53,617 nucleotides of DNA from an uncultured Lachnospiraceae bacterium (lineage in GTDB: Bacteria; Bacillota; Clostridia; TANB77; CAG-508). Below the pieces are notes generated by a model that was not told where the DNA came from, made no database searches, and saw nothing but the letters and a program-made list of their open reading frames with translations. The stretch's first letter is position 1. Each line of letters begins with the position of its first letter. Of the stretch, positions 27,494 through 35,444 are shown in pieces. The stretch is from assembly GCA_945917765.1 (NCBI GenBank), contig CAMEHU010000009.1, positions 1 through 53,617 on the forward strand. Direction: 5' to 3'. The translations under genes were made by a program, and so were the position numbers.

Positions 27494-28324
27494 ATGATTA
27501 AGAAATTTTGGACAGTATTTTTAGCGGTGGTAATGCTTGTTGTAGGTATGCCGGTATCTACATATGCAAGTGCTAAAGGACCGTTAAAACGGGTTATTGA
27601 AGACTATCAAACAGTATCCCGAACAAATGAGATTATTACTTCAACAGAAATTGAAGGCTTAAGAATCTCTTGTAAATATCTGAAAAATACGAATGACTAT
27701 TTTTTGTATTTGGAAGATGAACAGTATAAGCTTGATGTATTAATTGAAGGTAATAATATTTTGTTTGATATCCACAAGGATACAACAAGTAATAACAATA
27801 TGGTATATGGACAAAGTGTGACGTTAATTTCTCTTGGGGCTTTAGCACCGGAAATTATTACTGCTATAGAGGGCTGTATAATAGGTGTTGTTTCTGCAGC
27901 TGGTGTTACAGGTGTTACATATGTATCTGTTGAATTACTTGAAAAAATTACAACATCAAATAAAATACAGAATATCAATGTTAGTGCTGCTAATGCAGCT
28001 GTATCTGCAGCAACTTCGGGAGTTACAGTAAAAACCGAATATGACAATTCATACTTTGAGGCGAAAATAAATGTAGATGATACAGTTTATATTGGTCGGT
28101 TGTTGACATATAAAGATGCTTTATACAGGTTAAGAAGCGGATATGATATTTTTGCAATTGATGAAGTTAAAGCATGTTTTTTAGCTCAAGTAGCATCACC
28201 TTTAAAACAGGTTAAAGGTCCAGAAATTCATAAAGGAAAAGGTATGAGATATTCTCATTATCATCCTAAAGGCATAGAATGGTATAGAGATAAGAAACAT
28301 TATCCACATGTATGGTATATTTAG
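27494..28324 (+). CDS. Secreted toxin candidate (SAR2788-like)
   Basis: A 276-aa protein with a signal peptide (residues 1 to about 27, ending TYASA). A beta-rich central part and a Gly/Ala/Val-rich hydrophobic stretch (about 115-150, IGVVSAAGVTGVTYVSV) follow. The compact C-terminus holds EIHKGKGMRYSHYHPKG and HYPHVWYI, rich in His, Lys and aromatic residues. This tail resembles SAR2788-type putative toxins and some polymorphic-toxin tips, as I recall them. A small acidic protein follows 21 bases later, as expected for an immunity gene. Base composition seems less AT-rich than its neighbours. Toxicity is inferred. Confidence 0.62.
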   Translation: MIKKFWTVFLAVVMLVVGMPVSTYASAKGPLKRVIEDYQTVSRTNEIITSTEIEGLRISCKYLKNTNDYFLYLEDEQYKLDVLIEGNNILFDIHKDTTSNNNMVYGQSVTLISLGALAPEIITAIEGCIIGVVSAAGVTGVTYVSVELLEKITTSNKIQNINVSAANAAVSAATSGVTVKTEYDNSYFEAKINVDDTVYIGRLLTYKDALYRLRSGYDIFAIDEVKACFLAQVASPLKQVKGPEIHKGKGMRYSHYHPKGIEWYRDKKHYPHVWYI

Positions 28325-28345
28325 AGCATATAAGGAGGAAAAACG

Positions 28346-28630
28346 TTGAAAGTTGTTATTGATTTTGCAACAAGTGCAAGTATAATTGAATTTTTACCAT
28401 TTTTGGGAACTGAAATCAGTAAATATCAAATGGAGTTTGAAGATTGGTATTATGAAGAAAAGAAAAAGGGCTGCTTTAGTCAACGTTCAGATCTTCCCTA
28501 TGAAGTTTTTGATGTCAATGTTGTAATAGATTGGATAAATGAAGTTGCACCTGAGGCAAAACCAAGAATTATCGTAGAAGAAATAAGCCATAATGAGGTG
28601 GATCCTACATTACCAAGTATGTGCTTTTAA
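28346..28630 (+). CDS. Small acidic protein, putative immunity protein
   Basis: A 94-aa acidic protein (FEDWYYEEKKKG, VDPTLPSMCF) with no signal peptide, so it is cytoplasmic. TTG start 28346 has AGGAGG 7 bases upstream. It directly follows the secreted-toxin candidate and ends in a hairpin. Small size, acidity and position fit an immunity role, but I recognise no family. Confidence 0.62.
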   Translation: MKVVIDFATSASIIEFLPFLGTEISKYQMEFEDWYYEEKKKGCFSQRSDLPYEVFDVNVVIDWINEVAPEAKPRIIVEEISHNEVDPTLPSMCF

Positions 28631-28637
28631 AGAATAT

Positions 28638-28666
28638 AAATGAGGCTTTTTATAAAAGCCTCATTT
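28638..28666 (+). terminator. Hairpin after the putative immunity gene
   Basis: A perfect 13-bp stem (28638-28650 with 28654-28666) with a 3-base loop. Only ATTTGCATT follows, so it is a weak terminator and may let some transcripts reach the subtilase gene. Confidence 0.6.
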
Positions 28667-28697
28667 GCATTAAAAAACGAAAGTAGGAGGAAAAAAT

Positions 28698-29399
28698 ATG
28701 AGACGGAAGATCATACAAATTCTAATTATATTTTTTATTATATGTATTTTTTTTCTTTTTTCTTGGAGTGCTTCTAGAGAAAGAAAAACAGTGAAAATTG
28801 GTATAATAGATTCTTATATTCAAACGCAAACATTAGAGAGCATGAATATAACACACGTGAATTATACAAATATTAATAAGCAAACTAGCAATATTCATGG
28901 AAAAGTTACATTGAAAATTATTCAAAGTAAATGTAAAAATAGCGAAATCTATTATGCCAGTGTTTTAGACGAAAATAATACTTCTTCAATAGAAAATATT
29001 GTGTCTGCATTAAATTGGTGTATAGAAAACAAAGTTGATGTAATTTGTATGAGTTTTGCTACTTTGACGGATGATAGTTTACTAAAAGATGCAATTAATA
29101 AAGCTTTGAGTAAAAATATAATTATTACTGCATCCTGTATCAATTTGTCAGATAAAAAATGCTATCCAGCTATGTATGATGGGGTAATATCTGTATCTGA
29201 AGGATTAAACAAGAATGCAACAATTATTATGAAGAATAAAAAAATCTCAGTAATGATAGACGGGAAAAAGCTGCAAAAAACAGGAACTTCTGTTTCAAAT
29301 GCTTATGTTTGTGGTTATATATCAGATGAAATATCCAAAGGAAATGAAGATATAAAAGGTATAATAAAAAATATAAGTAAAGATGTAAACAAAAGTTAA
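28698..29399 (+). CDS. Very small membrane-anchored subtilase-like (S8) protease
   Basis: A 233-aa protein with one N-terminal membrane helix (residues 5-25) and then a compact S8 fold facing outward. The triad appears complete. Asp38 is in KIGIIDS, His67 in NIHGKVTLKII, and Ser198 in GTSVSNAYVCG. Asn149 in ITASCIN is at the oxyanion position, and VDVICMSFA matches the DVINMS strand. Typical subtilases are 270 residues or more in the domain alone, so this one is much reduced. AGGAGG precedes ATG. It follows the toxin and immunity candidates by 67 bases and could process or destroy the secreted protein. Inactivity is possible. Confidence 0.68.
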   Translation: MRRKIIQILIIFFIICIFFLFSWSASRERKTVKIGIIDSYIQTQTLESMNITHVNYTNINKQTSNIHGKVTLKIIQSKCKNSEIYYASVLDENNTSSIENIVSALNWCIENKVDVICMSFATLTDDSLLKDAINKALSKNIIITASCINLSDKKCYPAMYDGVISVSEGLNKNATIIMKNKKISVMIDGKKLQKTGTSVSNAYVCGYISDEISKGNEDIKGIIKNISKDVNKS

Positions 29400-29459
29400 A
29401 ATTGAATAAATATGATTAAAAGCATTGGCAGAAAAAATAAAATAGTCAAATATAATTAA

Positions 29460-29502
29460 AATAATTGAGATAGTTCTAAAAAATAGAACTGTCTCAATTA
29501 TT
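29460..29502. terminator. Two-way terminator between convergent genes
   Basis: An 18-bp stem with one G-T pair (29460-29477 with 29485-29502) around a 7-base loop. It lies between the subtilase stop and the asd stop on the other strand. Confidence 0.78.
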
Positions 29503-29517
29503 AAATTTGACAAAAGA

Positions 29518-30588
29518 CTAATCCAAAATTAATTTCTCCAAAATCTGAACAGCATTACTAGCAGCACCTTTTCTAATATTATCAGCAACTACCCAAATAT
29601 TTAGTCCATTCTTCACACTAAAATCTCTCCTAATTCTACTAACATAAACCTCATCATTACCAGAAACATTAGTAGGAAAAGCATAAATTTCAGAACGTGT
29701 ATTATCTTCAACAACAATTCCAGGTGAATTCTTTAAAATTTCAACTACCTTATCTAATTCAAACTCTAACTCAAATTCGATATTGATACTCTCACAATGT
29801 GAATTAAAAACAGGAACTCTTACAGTTGTGGAAGTAATTGCTAAATCAGGTTTTCCTAAAATTTTTCTTGTTTCATTAATCATTTTTTCTTCTTCTTTGG
29901 TATAACCATTATCCAAAAACTTATCAATATGTGGTAAACAATTATTGAAAATAGGGTAAGGAAATTTTTCTAAACTGTAGTTCAAAGATGATGCATCAAT
30001 TGTTTTTTTATTACTATTAGATACTTCTAATAAATTACTTTCACTATGATTTTTATAATAATCAGCAATCCCATTTTCCAAATCATGAATTCCCTTAGAA
30101 CCAGCACCAGAAACAGCTTGATATGTTGAATAAATAATTCTCTTAATTCCAAAAGCATCATCCAAAGGCTTAAGAGCACAAACAGCTTGAATAGTAGAAC
30201 AATTAGGATTTGCAATAATTCCATTATGCCACTTAATATCTTCAGGATTTACCTCAGGAACAACCAAAGGAACATCTTCTTTCATTCTAAAAGCACTACT
30301 ATTATCAATAACAATGCAACCATGATTACTAGTAATAGAAGCATATTTTAAAGAAGTGTCACCACCAGCTGAAAATAAAGCAAAATCAAATCCTTCATCA
30401 AAAGAATCTTCTTTTAACTCTCTAACAACATAAATATTATCCATGAATTTTAGAGTTTTACCAGCAGATCTAGAAGAAGCAAAAAAAGCATATTCATTAA
30501 TAGGCAACTTCTTTTCTTCTAAAACTTCAATCATCTTTTGCCCAACAACACCAGTTGCACCAACAACGGCTAATTTATAATTTTTCAT
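29518..30588 (-). CDS. asd: Aspartate-semialdehyde dehydrogenase
   Basis: Reduces aspartyl phosphate to aspartate semialdehyde for lysine/diaminopimelate, threonine and methionine synthesis. The 356-aa protein has the NADP site AVVGATGVVGQ, FSAGG, the catalytic Cys in IIANPNCSTIQ, and YQAVSGAGSKG. A substrate-binding SINIEFELEFE region and the C-terminal IRKGAASNAVQ complete it. I chose ATG 30588, with AAGGAGG 5 bases upstream. A longer frame from 30636 would add 16 residues coded by the REP repeat. It stands alone and points away from the transposase. Confidence 0.95.
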   Translation of the reverse strand: MKNYKLAVVGATGVVGQKMIEVLEEKKLPINEYAFFASSRSAGKTLKFMDNIYVVRELKEDSFDEGFDFALFSAGGDTSLKYASITSNHGCIVIDNSSAFRMKEDVPLVVPEVNPEDIKWHNGIIANPNCSTIQAVCALKPLDDAFGIKRIIYSTYQAVSGAGSKGIHDLENGIADYYKNHSESNLLEVSNSNKKTIDASSLNYSLEKFPYPIFNNCLPHIDKFLDNGYTKEEEKMINETRKILGKPDLAITSTTVRVPVFNSHCESINIEFELEFELDKVVEILKNSPGIVVEDNTRSEIYAFPTNVSGNDEVYVSRIRRDFSVKNGLNIWVVADNIRKGAASNAVQILEKLILD

Positions 30589-30602
30589 AAAAACCTCCTT
30601 TG

Positions 30603-30672
30603 TGAAACATTTGGGGACGGTCTTGTTTTGTTTCAAATTTGAAACATTTGGGGACGGTCTTAATTTGTTTCA
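30603..30672 (+). repeat. Two direct REP units between asd and the transposase
   Basis: Two 33-bp units (30603-30635 and 30640-30672) differ only in two bases near the end (TTGTTTTG versus TTAATTTG). Each has TGAAACA and TGTTTCA ends and a GGGGACGGTCTT core. The first unit begins 2 bases before the asd ribosome site. Confidence 0.95.
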
Positions 30673-30753
30673 TTTGAAAATCAAAAAGTAAATACAAAAT
30701 AATCAAAAAATAATTATATTAATAAAAATATGAATTAAATTATAAAATATGAC

Positions 30754-30781
30754 TTGCAAAAATAAAAAAATAATGTATAAT
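30754..30781 (+). promoter_or_regulatory. Promoter for the REP-associated transposase
   Basis: TTGCAA at 30754-30759, 16 bases, and TATAAT at 30776-30781, about 40 bases before the start codon. Confidence 0.65.
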
Positions 30782-30821
30782 TAAGAGGTACAATGAAATT
30801 TACATAAAAGGAGGTGAGAGC

Positions 30822-31565
30822 ATGCCAAGACAAGCAAGGAAAGACTTAAGCTCTAATTTTGTACACATAATGGCACAAGGAATAAATAAAGAGTACATTT
30901 TTGAAAGCAAACATTTCAAGAAAAAGTATTGGGATATTCTTTGCGAGAAAAAAAGAGATTATGATATTGATATTATTTCACATTGCATAATGGATAATCA
31001 TGTACATTTGGTTGCGTATTATAATAAAGTCGAAGAATTATCAATTTTTATGAAAAGAACTAATACAGCATATGCCAAATGGTATAATGAACAGAAAGAT
31101 AGAGTAGGATATGTTTTTCGTGATAGATATAAAACAGAACAAATAACAGATGCTCATCATTTATATTCTTGCATAAATTATGTTCATAATAATCCGGTTA
31201 AGGCTAAAATTGTTAAAAGACCGGAATTATATAAATTTTCAAGTTATTTAAATTATTTATCAGATGATTATATTTTAAAATCTAAAATTTTTAAAATTCT
31301 AAATATTTCATTGCAAGATTTCAAAGAAATTTTTATTAATTCAATTGATTCAGATTTTTATAGTTTTCGAGAAAAAGCTCCAGAAAAAATTATAGAAGAA
31401 TATTTAAAAGAAAAAAATATACAAAGCTTTAAAGATATTATTACAAAAAAAGAAAAGAAAGAATTGATTTTGCTTTTAAAGGAAAAATCTAATTTAAAAT
31501 ATGATGAAATAGCCAAAATGCTAGGAATCAGCAGAACTTCGATATATAGACTTAAAGAAGAATAA
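30822..31565 (+). CDS. REP-associated tyrosine transposase (RAYT, Y1/HUH family)
   Basis: RAYT proteins are single-copy relatives of IS200/IS605 transposases thought to cut and spread REP palindromes. The 247-aa protein begins MPRQARKDLSSNFVHI. It has the HUH motif His60-Val-His62 in MDNHVHLV and FRDRYKTEQI. A candidate catalytic Tyr115 lies in HHLYSCINYVHNNPVKA. About residues 195-247 form an added helix-turn-helix tail (YDEIAKMLGISRTSIYRL). AAAGGAGGTG precedes ATG. Inverted pairs of 33-bp REP units flank the gene, which is the expected genetic setting. The frame is intact, so it may be active. Confidence 0.92.
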   Translation: MPRQARKDLSSNFVHIMAQGINKEYIFESKHFKKKYWDILCEKKRDYDIDIISHCIMDNHVHLVAYYNKVEELSIFMKRTNTAYAKWYNEQKDRVGYVFRDRYKTEQITDAHHLYSCINYVHNNPVKAKIVKRPELYKFSSYLNYLSDDYILKSKIFKILNISLQDFKEIFINSIDSDFYSFREKAPEKIIEEYLKEKNIQSFKDIITKKEKKELILLLKEKSNLKYDEIAKMLGISRTSIYRLKEE

Positions 31566-31594
31566 AAGTTTAAAAGCAAAATTGTTTAACAAAA

Positions 31595-31664
31595 TGAAAC
31601 AAAACAAGACCGTCCCGAAATGTTTCAAAAATGAAACAAAACAAGACCGTCCCCAAAAGTCTCA
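31595..31664 (-). repeat. Two REP units after the transposase, in reverse orientation
   Basis: Two 33-bp units (31595-31627 and 31632-31664), each the reverse complement of the upstream type: TGAAACAAAACAAGACCGTC followed by CC-rich core and a TTTCA or TCTCA end. With the pair at 30603-30672 they bracket the transposase in mirror orientation. Confidence 0.95.
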
Positions 31665-31745
31665 AAAAAATCTCAAAAAACCCTTTAATAAATGCTATAA
31701 ATAGTATATAATTAATTCAAATTATAAAGAAAGGAAAAGTTTTAT

Positions 31746-32591
31746 ATGGATTTTAGCAATATAAGAGTATGTGCTTTTGTTGGACCTTCTGGTACTGGGA
31801 AAAGTTATAGAGCACAAATGGTTGCAGGTGAAAATGATATAGAATTTATTATAGATGACGGATTATTAATTAAAGGAAATGCCGTTGTTGCTGGAACGTC
31901 AGCAAAAAAAGCTCCAACTAAAGTTGAAACTGTTAAACATGCTTTATTTTATGAAGAACATGAGAAACAAGAAATGCAAGAGGCTTTTGTTAGATTAAAT
32001 CCTTCAGCAATTTTAATTTTAGGTACTTCTGATGGAATGGTGGCAAAAATAGCTGCTAATCTTGGATTACCCAAAATAAGTAAAACCATATATATAAGTG
32101 ATGTTGCAACCGAAGAGGAAATGGAAAATGCAAGAAGGATTCGTGTCACAGAGGGAAAGCATGTAATACCGGTTCCTACTTTTGAAATAAAAAAAGAGTT
32201 TTCAGGGTATTTATTGGACCCATTACAAATATTTAAATCAACAGGTAGAGGTAAAACTCCATATATGGCTGAAAAATCAATAATTAGACCTACATTTAGT
32301 TATATGGGGAATTTTACTATATCTGATAATGTATTTAAACAAATTATTGAACATTTAGCAAATAAAGAACCTTCAATTCATAAAGTTGTAAGAACTCGCG
32401 TTAATAAAGGTGAATTAGGAACAGAGATTTATTTAGAGGTAATTGTAAATTACGGTAAAAAAATAGTAGATATTTTGCAAGATTTTCAGGTCAGGTCTAA
32501 GAAAGAAATTGAAAGATTAACGGCTATGAATGTTGCAAAAATTGATGTTATGGCTAAAGGAATAAATATTCCAAAAAATATGCATATGTAA
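31746..32591 (+). CDS. P-loop ATPase with C-terminal Asp23/Gls24-like domain
   Basis: A 281-aa cytoplasmic protein. Residues 6-20 hold a Walker A motif, GPSGTGKS (13-20), and AILILGTSDGM may be the second nucleotide-site strand. The C-terminus (about 190-275) has YLEVIVNYGKKIVDIL and LTAMNVAKIDVMAKGI, which resemble Asp23/Gls24 envelope-stress proteins. The combination is not one I can tie to a known function. It lies 30 bases before cmk-plsC, so it may belong to that operon. Confidence 0.72.
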   Translation: MDFSNIRVCAFVGPSGTGKSYRAQMVAGENDIEFIIDDGLLIKGNAVVAGTSAKKAPTKVETVKHALFYEEHEKQEMQEAFVRLNPSAILILGTSDGMVAKIAANLGLPKISKTIYISDVATEEEMENARRIRVTEGKHVIPVPTFEIKKEFSGYLLDPLQIFKSTGRGKTPYMAEKSIIRPTFSYMGNFTISDNVFKQIIEHLANKEPSIHKVVRTRVNKGELGTEIYLEVIVNYGKKIVDILQDFQVRSKKEIERLTAMNVAKIDVMAKGINIPKNMHM

Positions 32592-32621
32592 ATAATAAAA
32601 AAGAGAAAGAGGGAATTCAAA

Positions 32622-33941
32622 ATGGGATTTGTTGTAGCAATTGATGGACCAGCCGGTAGTGGAAAAGGCACTGTTACAGAAATTTTGGCAAAAAAGCTTA
32701 AATTAAATAGTATTGATACAGGGGCAATGTATAGATGTGTAACACTTGCAATGATTAGAAATAATGTTGATATTAGTAATATTGAAAAAGTAATGGAGGT
32801 ATTAAATAATATTAATATAGATTTACAAAAAGTTAATAATCAATTAGTTGTAAAATTAAATGGAGAAGATGTTTCAAAAGAAATTAGAGAAAATCCAGTT
32901 AATAAAATGGTTTCAAAAGTGTCTGCAATAAAAGAAGTTAGAGAGAAACTTGTGGATTTACAAAGAAAAATGGCAGAAACTCAAGATGTAATAATGGAAG
33001 GCAGAGATATTACAACAGTAGTGTTTCCTAATGCAGATGTAAAAATATATATGGATGCAGATTTAGAAGAAAGAGCTAAGAGAAGATATGCTCAAAATAA
33101 AGCTAAAAATATAGAATGTACATACGAAGAAGTTTTAGAAGACATGCGCCAAAGAGATGAAAATGACATGAATAAACCAATTGGCGCATTAAAAAAGGCT
33201 GATGATGCTATTCTTGTTGATTCAACTAATTTAACTCAAAAACAAGTTGTTAAAAAAATTGAAAAAATAATAAAAAATACTAAAAAGGTAAAAAAATTAG
33301 AACCAAGAATTTACTGGGAAAGACCTGAAACAAAATGGAAAAAATTTGTTAGAAAATTTGTTAAAGGTTTCTTAAGAACACTATACAAAATTACATTTAG
33401 AATGGAAATCACAGGAGAAGAAAACAAAACAAAAGCAGGAGAAAATGGTGGATATATAATATGTGCAAATCATGTTAATTTTTTAGATGCAGTTGCTGTA
33501 GTAGTTTTCAGCAAAGAAAAAATAAGATTTATTGGTAAATATGATTTAGCTAGAGTAGGAATTATCAGATGGTTGGAGCATTTATTTGATGTTATTCCAA
33601 TTAAGAGAAACACACAAGATTTAGAAGCAATGAAAAGATGTTTAAAAGCATTAAAGAATAAAGAAATCCTAGGAATATTCCCTGAAGGAACACGAAAAGG
33701 GATGGAAAAACATCAAAAAGTTAAAAATGGAGCAGCATTTATGGCTATTAAATCAGGAGTTCCAGTCGTTCCAGTAGGAATATCAGGAGAATTTAAACCA
33801 TTCAAAAAAGTATATATAACATATGGAGAGCCAATAGACATGTCAAAATATAAAATAAAAGGCAAAGAAAAAGAAGGTCAAGAACAGGCAACAAAAGAAA
33901 TAATGGATAATATTGTTATGTTGACAAATGGAAAAAAATAA
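32622..33941 (+). CDS. cmk-plsC: Cytidylate kinase fused to 1-acylglycerol-3-phosphate acyltransferase
   Basis: A 439-aa fusion. Residues 1 to about 220 are Cmk, which phosphorylates CMP and dCMP: Walker A GPAGSGKGT (9-17), DTGAMYR, MEGRDITTVVFPNA and RRYAQN. Residues about 235-439 are a PlsC-type acyltransferase that makes phosphatidic acid at the membrane. The HX4D pair is His284/Asp289 in NHVNFLDA, followed by FPEGTRKG and VPVVPVGISG. Adjacent cmk, plsC and rpsA-like genes are common in Clostridia. The linker is lysine-rich with no stop or internal ribosome site that I see, so the fusion looks real. Confidence 0.93.
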   Translation: MGFVVAIDGPAGSGKGTVTEILAKKLKLNSIDTGAMYRCVTLAMIRNNVDISNIEKVMEVLNNINIDLQKVNNQLVVKLNGEDVSKEIRENPVNKMVSKVSAIKEVREKLVDLQRKMAETQDVIMEGRDITTVVFPNADVKIYMDADLEERAKRRYAQNKAKNIECTYEEVLEDMRQRDENDMNKPIGALKKADDAILVDSTNLTQKQVVKKIEKIIKNTKKVKKLEPRIYWERPETKWKKFVRKFVKGFLRTLYKITFRMEITGEENKTKAGENGGYIICANHVNFLDAVAVVVFSKEKIRFIGKYDLARVGIIRWLEHLFDVIPIKRNTQDLEAMKRCLKALKNKEILGIFPEGTRKGMEKHQKVKNGAAFMAIKSGVPVVPVGISGEFKPFKKVYITYGEPIDMSKYKIKGKEKEGQEQATKEIMDNIVMLTNGKK

Positions 33942-33949
33942 TATATAAT
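33921..33949 (+). promoter_or_regulatory. Full-consensus sigma-A promoter for the S1 gene
   Basis: TTGACA at 33921-33926, exactly 17 bases, and TATAAT at 33944-33949. The -35 lies in the last codons of cmk-plsC. It gives the S1-like gene its own transcript. Confidence 0.85.
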
Positions 33950-34001
33950 TATGAACTATAAACTGTGCAAAAAATAAGGCACACCGAAAGGATAAGATAA
34001 A

Positions 34002-35141
34002 ATGGATAATATGAGTTTTGAAGAATTATTAAATCAAACATTAAAAGAGATTAAAGTTGGGCAAACTGTAACCGGAAATATTATAAATATTAATTCACAA
34101 GGAGAAATTTTTGTGGATTTAGGATATAAAGCAGATGGAATTATTCCAAAATCAGAATTTTCATATAATGAAAGTGATGATCCAAAGGATATGTTCAAAG
34201 TTGGAGATAGAATTACAGCTGATGTATTAAAATTAAATGATGGTTTAGGAAATGTACTTTTATCATTTAAAAAAGCAAATTCAAAAATTGTAAAACAAGA
34301 TTTTGAAAGTAAAGTAAAAAATAATTGTACATTTACTGAAAAAGTTACTTCAGTTAATGATAATGGATTAGTTGTTGATTATAGAGGAATAAGAATATTT
34401 ATACCATTATCATTATCAGCAATTCCAAGAGATGCAAAAATTGAAGATTATAAAGGAAAAACAGTTACATTTAGAGTAATTGAATATAATGAAGAAACTA
34501 GAAAAATTATAGGTTCAATTAAAGTGTTATTAGATGAGCAAAAACAAGCAAAAGAAGCGGAATTTTGGAATAACATTGAAATTGGAAAAATGTATAAAGG
34601 AACAGTAACAAGTCTTAGTTCATATGGAGCTTTCGTTGATATTGACGGAGTTCAAGGTTTGTTACATATTTCTGGAATGACATGGGAAAGAGATAAAAAA
34701 CCAGAAGATATAGTTAAAGTTGGACAAGAAATAAAAGTAAAAGTTCAAGAATTTGACAAAGAAAATAAAAGATTAAAACTTGAATATGATAAAAAAGGAG
34801 CAAATCCTTGGGATAAATTTGCTGAAAAATACAATGTTAATGATATTGTAACAGTAAAAGTTGCTAATCTAATGCCATTTGGTGCATTTGTTAAAATAGA
34901 TAAAGGTATTGAAGGATTAGTTCATATTTCACAAATAAGTGAAAAAAGAATTGCAAAACCTGATGAAGTGTTAAAAGTTGGTCAAAAGGTTAATGCAAAA
35001 ATAATTAATATTGATTTAGAAAACAAAAAAGTTGAGTTATCAATTAGAGAATTGGAAGGTACTTCAAATGAACTAGTTGAAGAAAACAATGACAACATGG
35101 TAAATGCTGAAAATACTGAAGAAACAGTGACAGCAGAATAA
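34002..35141 (+). CDS. rpsA: Ribosomal protein S1-like RNA-binding protein
   Basis: Binds mRNA through S1 (OB-fold) domains and helps translation. The 379-aa protein has four S1 repeats, at about residues 16-82, 100-168, 190-258 and 275-345. Each has a GxxxxGxV start and an FVD or FVK core, for example GMYKGTVTSLSSYGAFVDI and NDIVTVKVANLMPFGAFVKI. Repeats 3 and 4 are the best conserved. The last 30 residues are acidic. Four repeats is usual for Clostridia and shorter than the six of E. coli. Confidence 0.93.
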   Translation: MDNMSFEELLNQTLKEIKVGQTVTGNIININSQGEIFVDLGYKADGIIPKSEFSYNESDDPKDMFKVGDRITADVLKLNDGLGNVLLSFKKANSKIVKQDFESKVKNNCTFTEKVTSVNDNGLVVDYRGIRIFIPLSLSAIPRDAKIEDYKGKTVTFRVIEYNEETRKIIGSIKVLLDEQKQAKEAEFWNNIEIGKMYKGTVTSLSSYGAFVDIDGVQGLLHISGMTWERDKKPEDIVKVGQEIKVKVQEFDKENKRLKLEYDKKGANPWDKFAEKYNVNDIVTVKVANLMPFGAFVKIDKGIEGLVHISQISEKRIAKPDEVLKVGQKVNAKIINIDLENKKVELSIRELEGTSNELVEENNDNMVNAENTEETVTAE

Positions 35142-35169
35142 AATTTAATAACAAAAAACAACAAAAAAA

Positions 35170-35208
35170 TGCCAAGCTAAAGACTAATAAAAAAGTCTAA
35201 GCTTGGCA
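35170..35208. terminator. Hairpin after the S1 gene (T-run only on the minus strand)
   Basis: Arms TGCCAAGCT (35170-35178) and AGCTTGGCA (35200-35208) plus inner AGACT/AGTCT pair around an AATAAAAA loop. On the plus strand only AAAAGTG follows. The T run needed for termination lies on the minus strand, so the hairpin is better placed to stop leftward transcripts. Confidence 0.6.
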
Positions 35209-35211
35209 AAA

Positions 35212-35416
35212 GTGTCACACATTATGGGATGGTCTTGTATTGAATTATTTGATTTACATAATTGAAAACAAATAAAGATTTTCATAACTTTTCAATTATC
35301 CAAATTAAATAAAGCAAAACAAGATCATCTCGGAATGTGTAAAAAATGAAACAAAACAAGACCGTTCTCAAATGTTTCAAAAATGAAACAAATTAAGACC
35401 GTCCCCAAATGTTTCA
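35212..35416. repeat. REP cluster in the typA leader
   Basis: Two good 33-bp units in reverse orientation (35347-35379 and 35384-35416) with TGAAACA/TGTTTCA ends. Two decayed units sit before them, one forward (about 35212-35242, GGGATGGTCTTGTATTGA) and one reverse (about 35311-35341, CAAAACAAGATCATCTCGG). The last unit ends 11 bases before the typA ribosome site. Together with the hairpin at 35170 this fills the 300-base gap between the S1 gene and typA; I saw no gene or clear promoter in it. Confidence 0.9.
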
Positions 35417-35444
35417 AAATGAAAAAAGAAGGGAAGATTAAAAA

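Noticed and set aside
30589-30636. 16-residue N-terminal extension of Asd
   Set aside because: It is coded by the REP unit and the ribosome site; ATG 30588 fits the family start.
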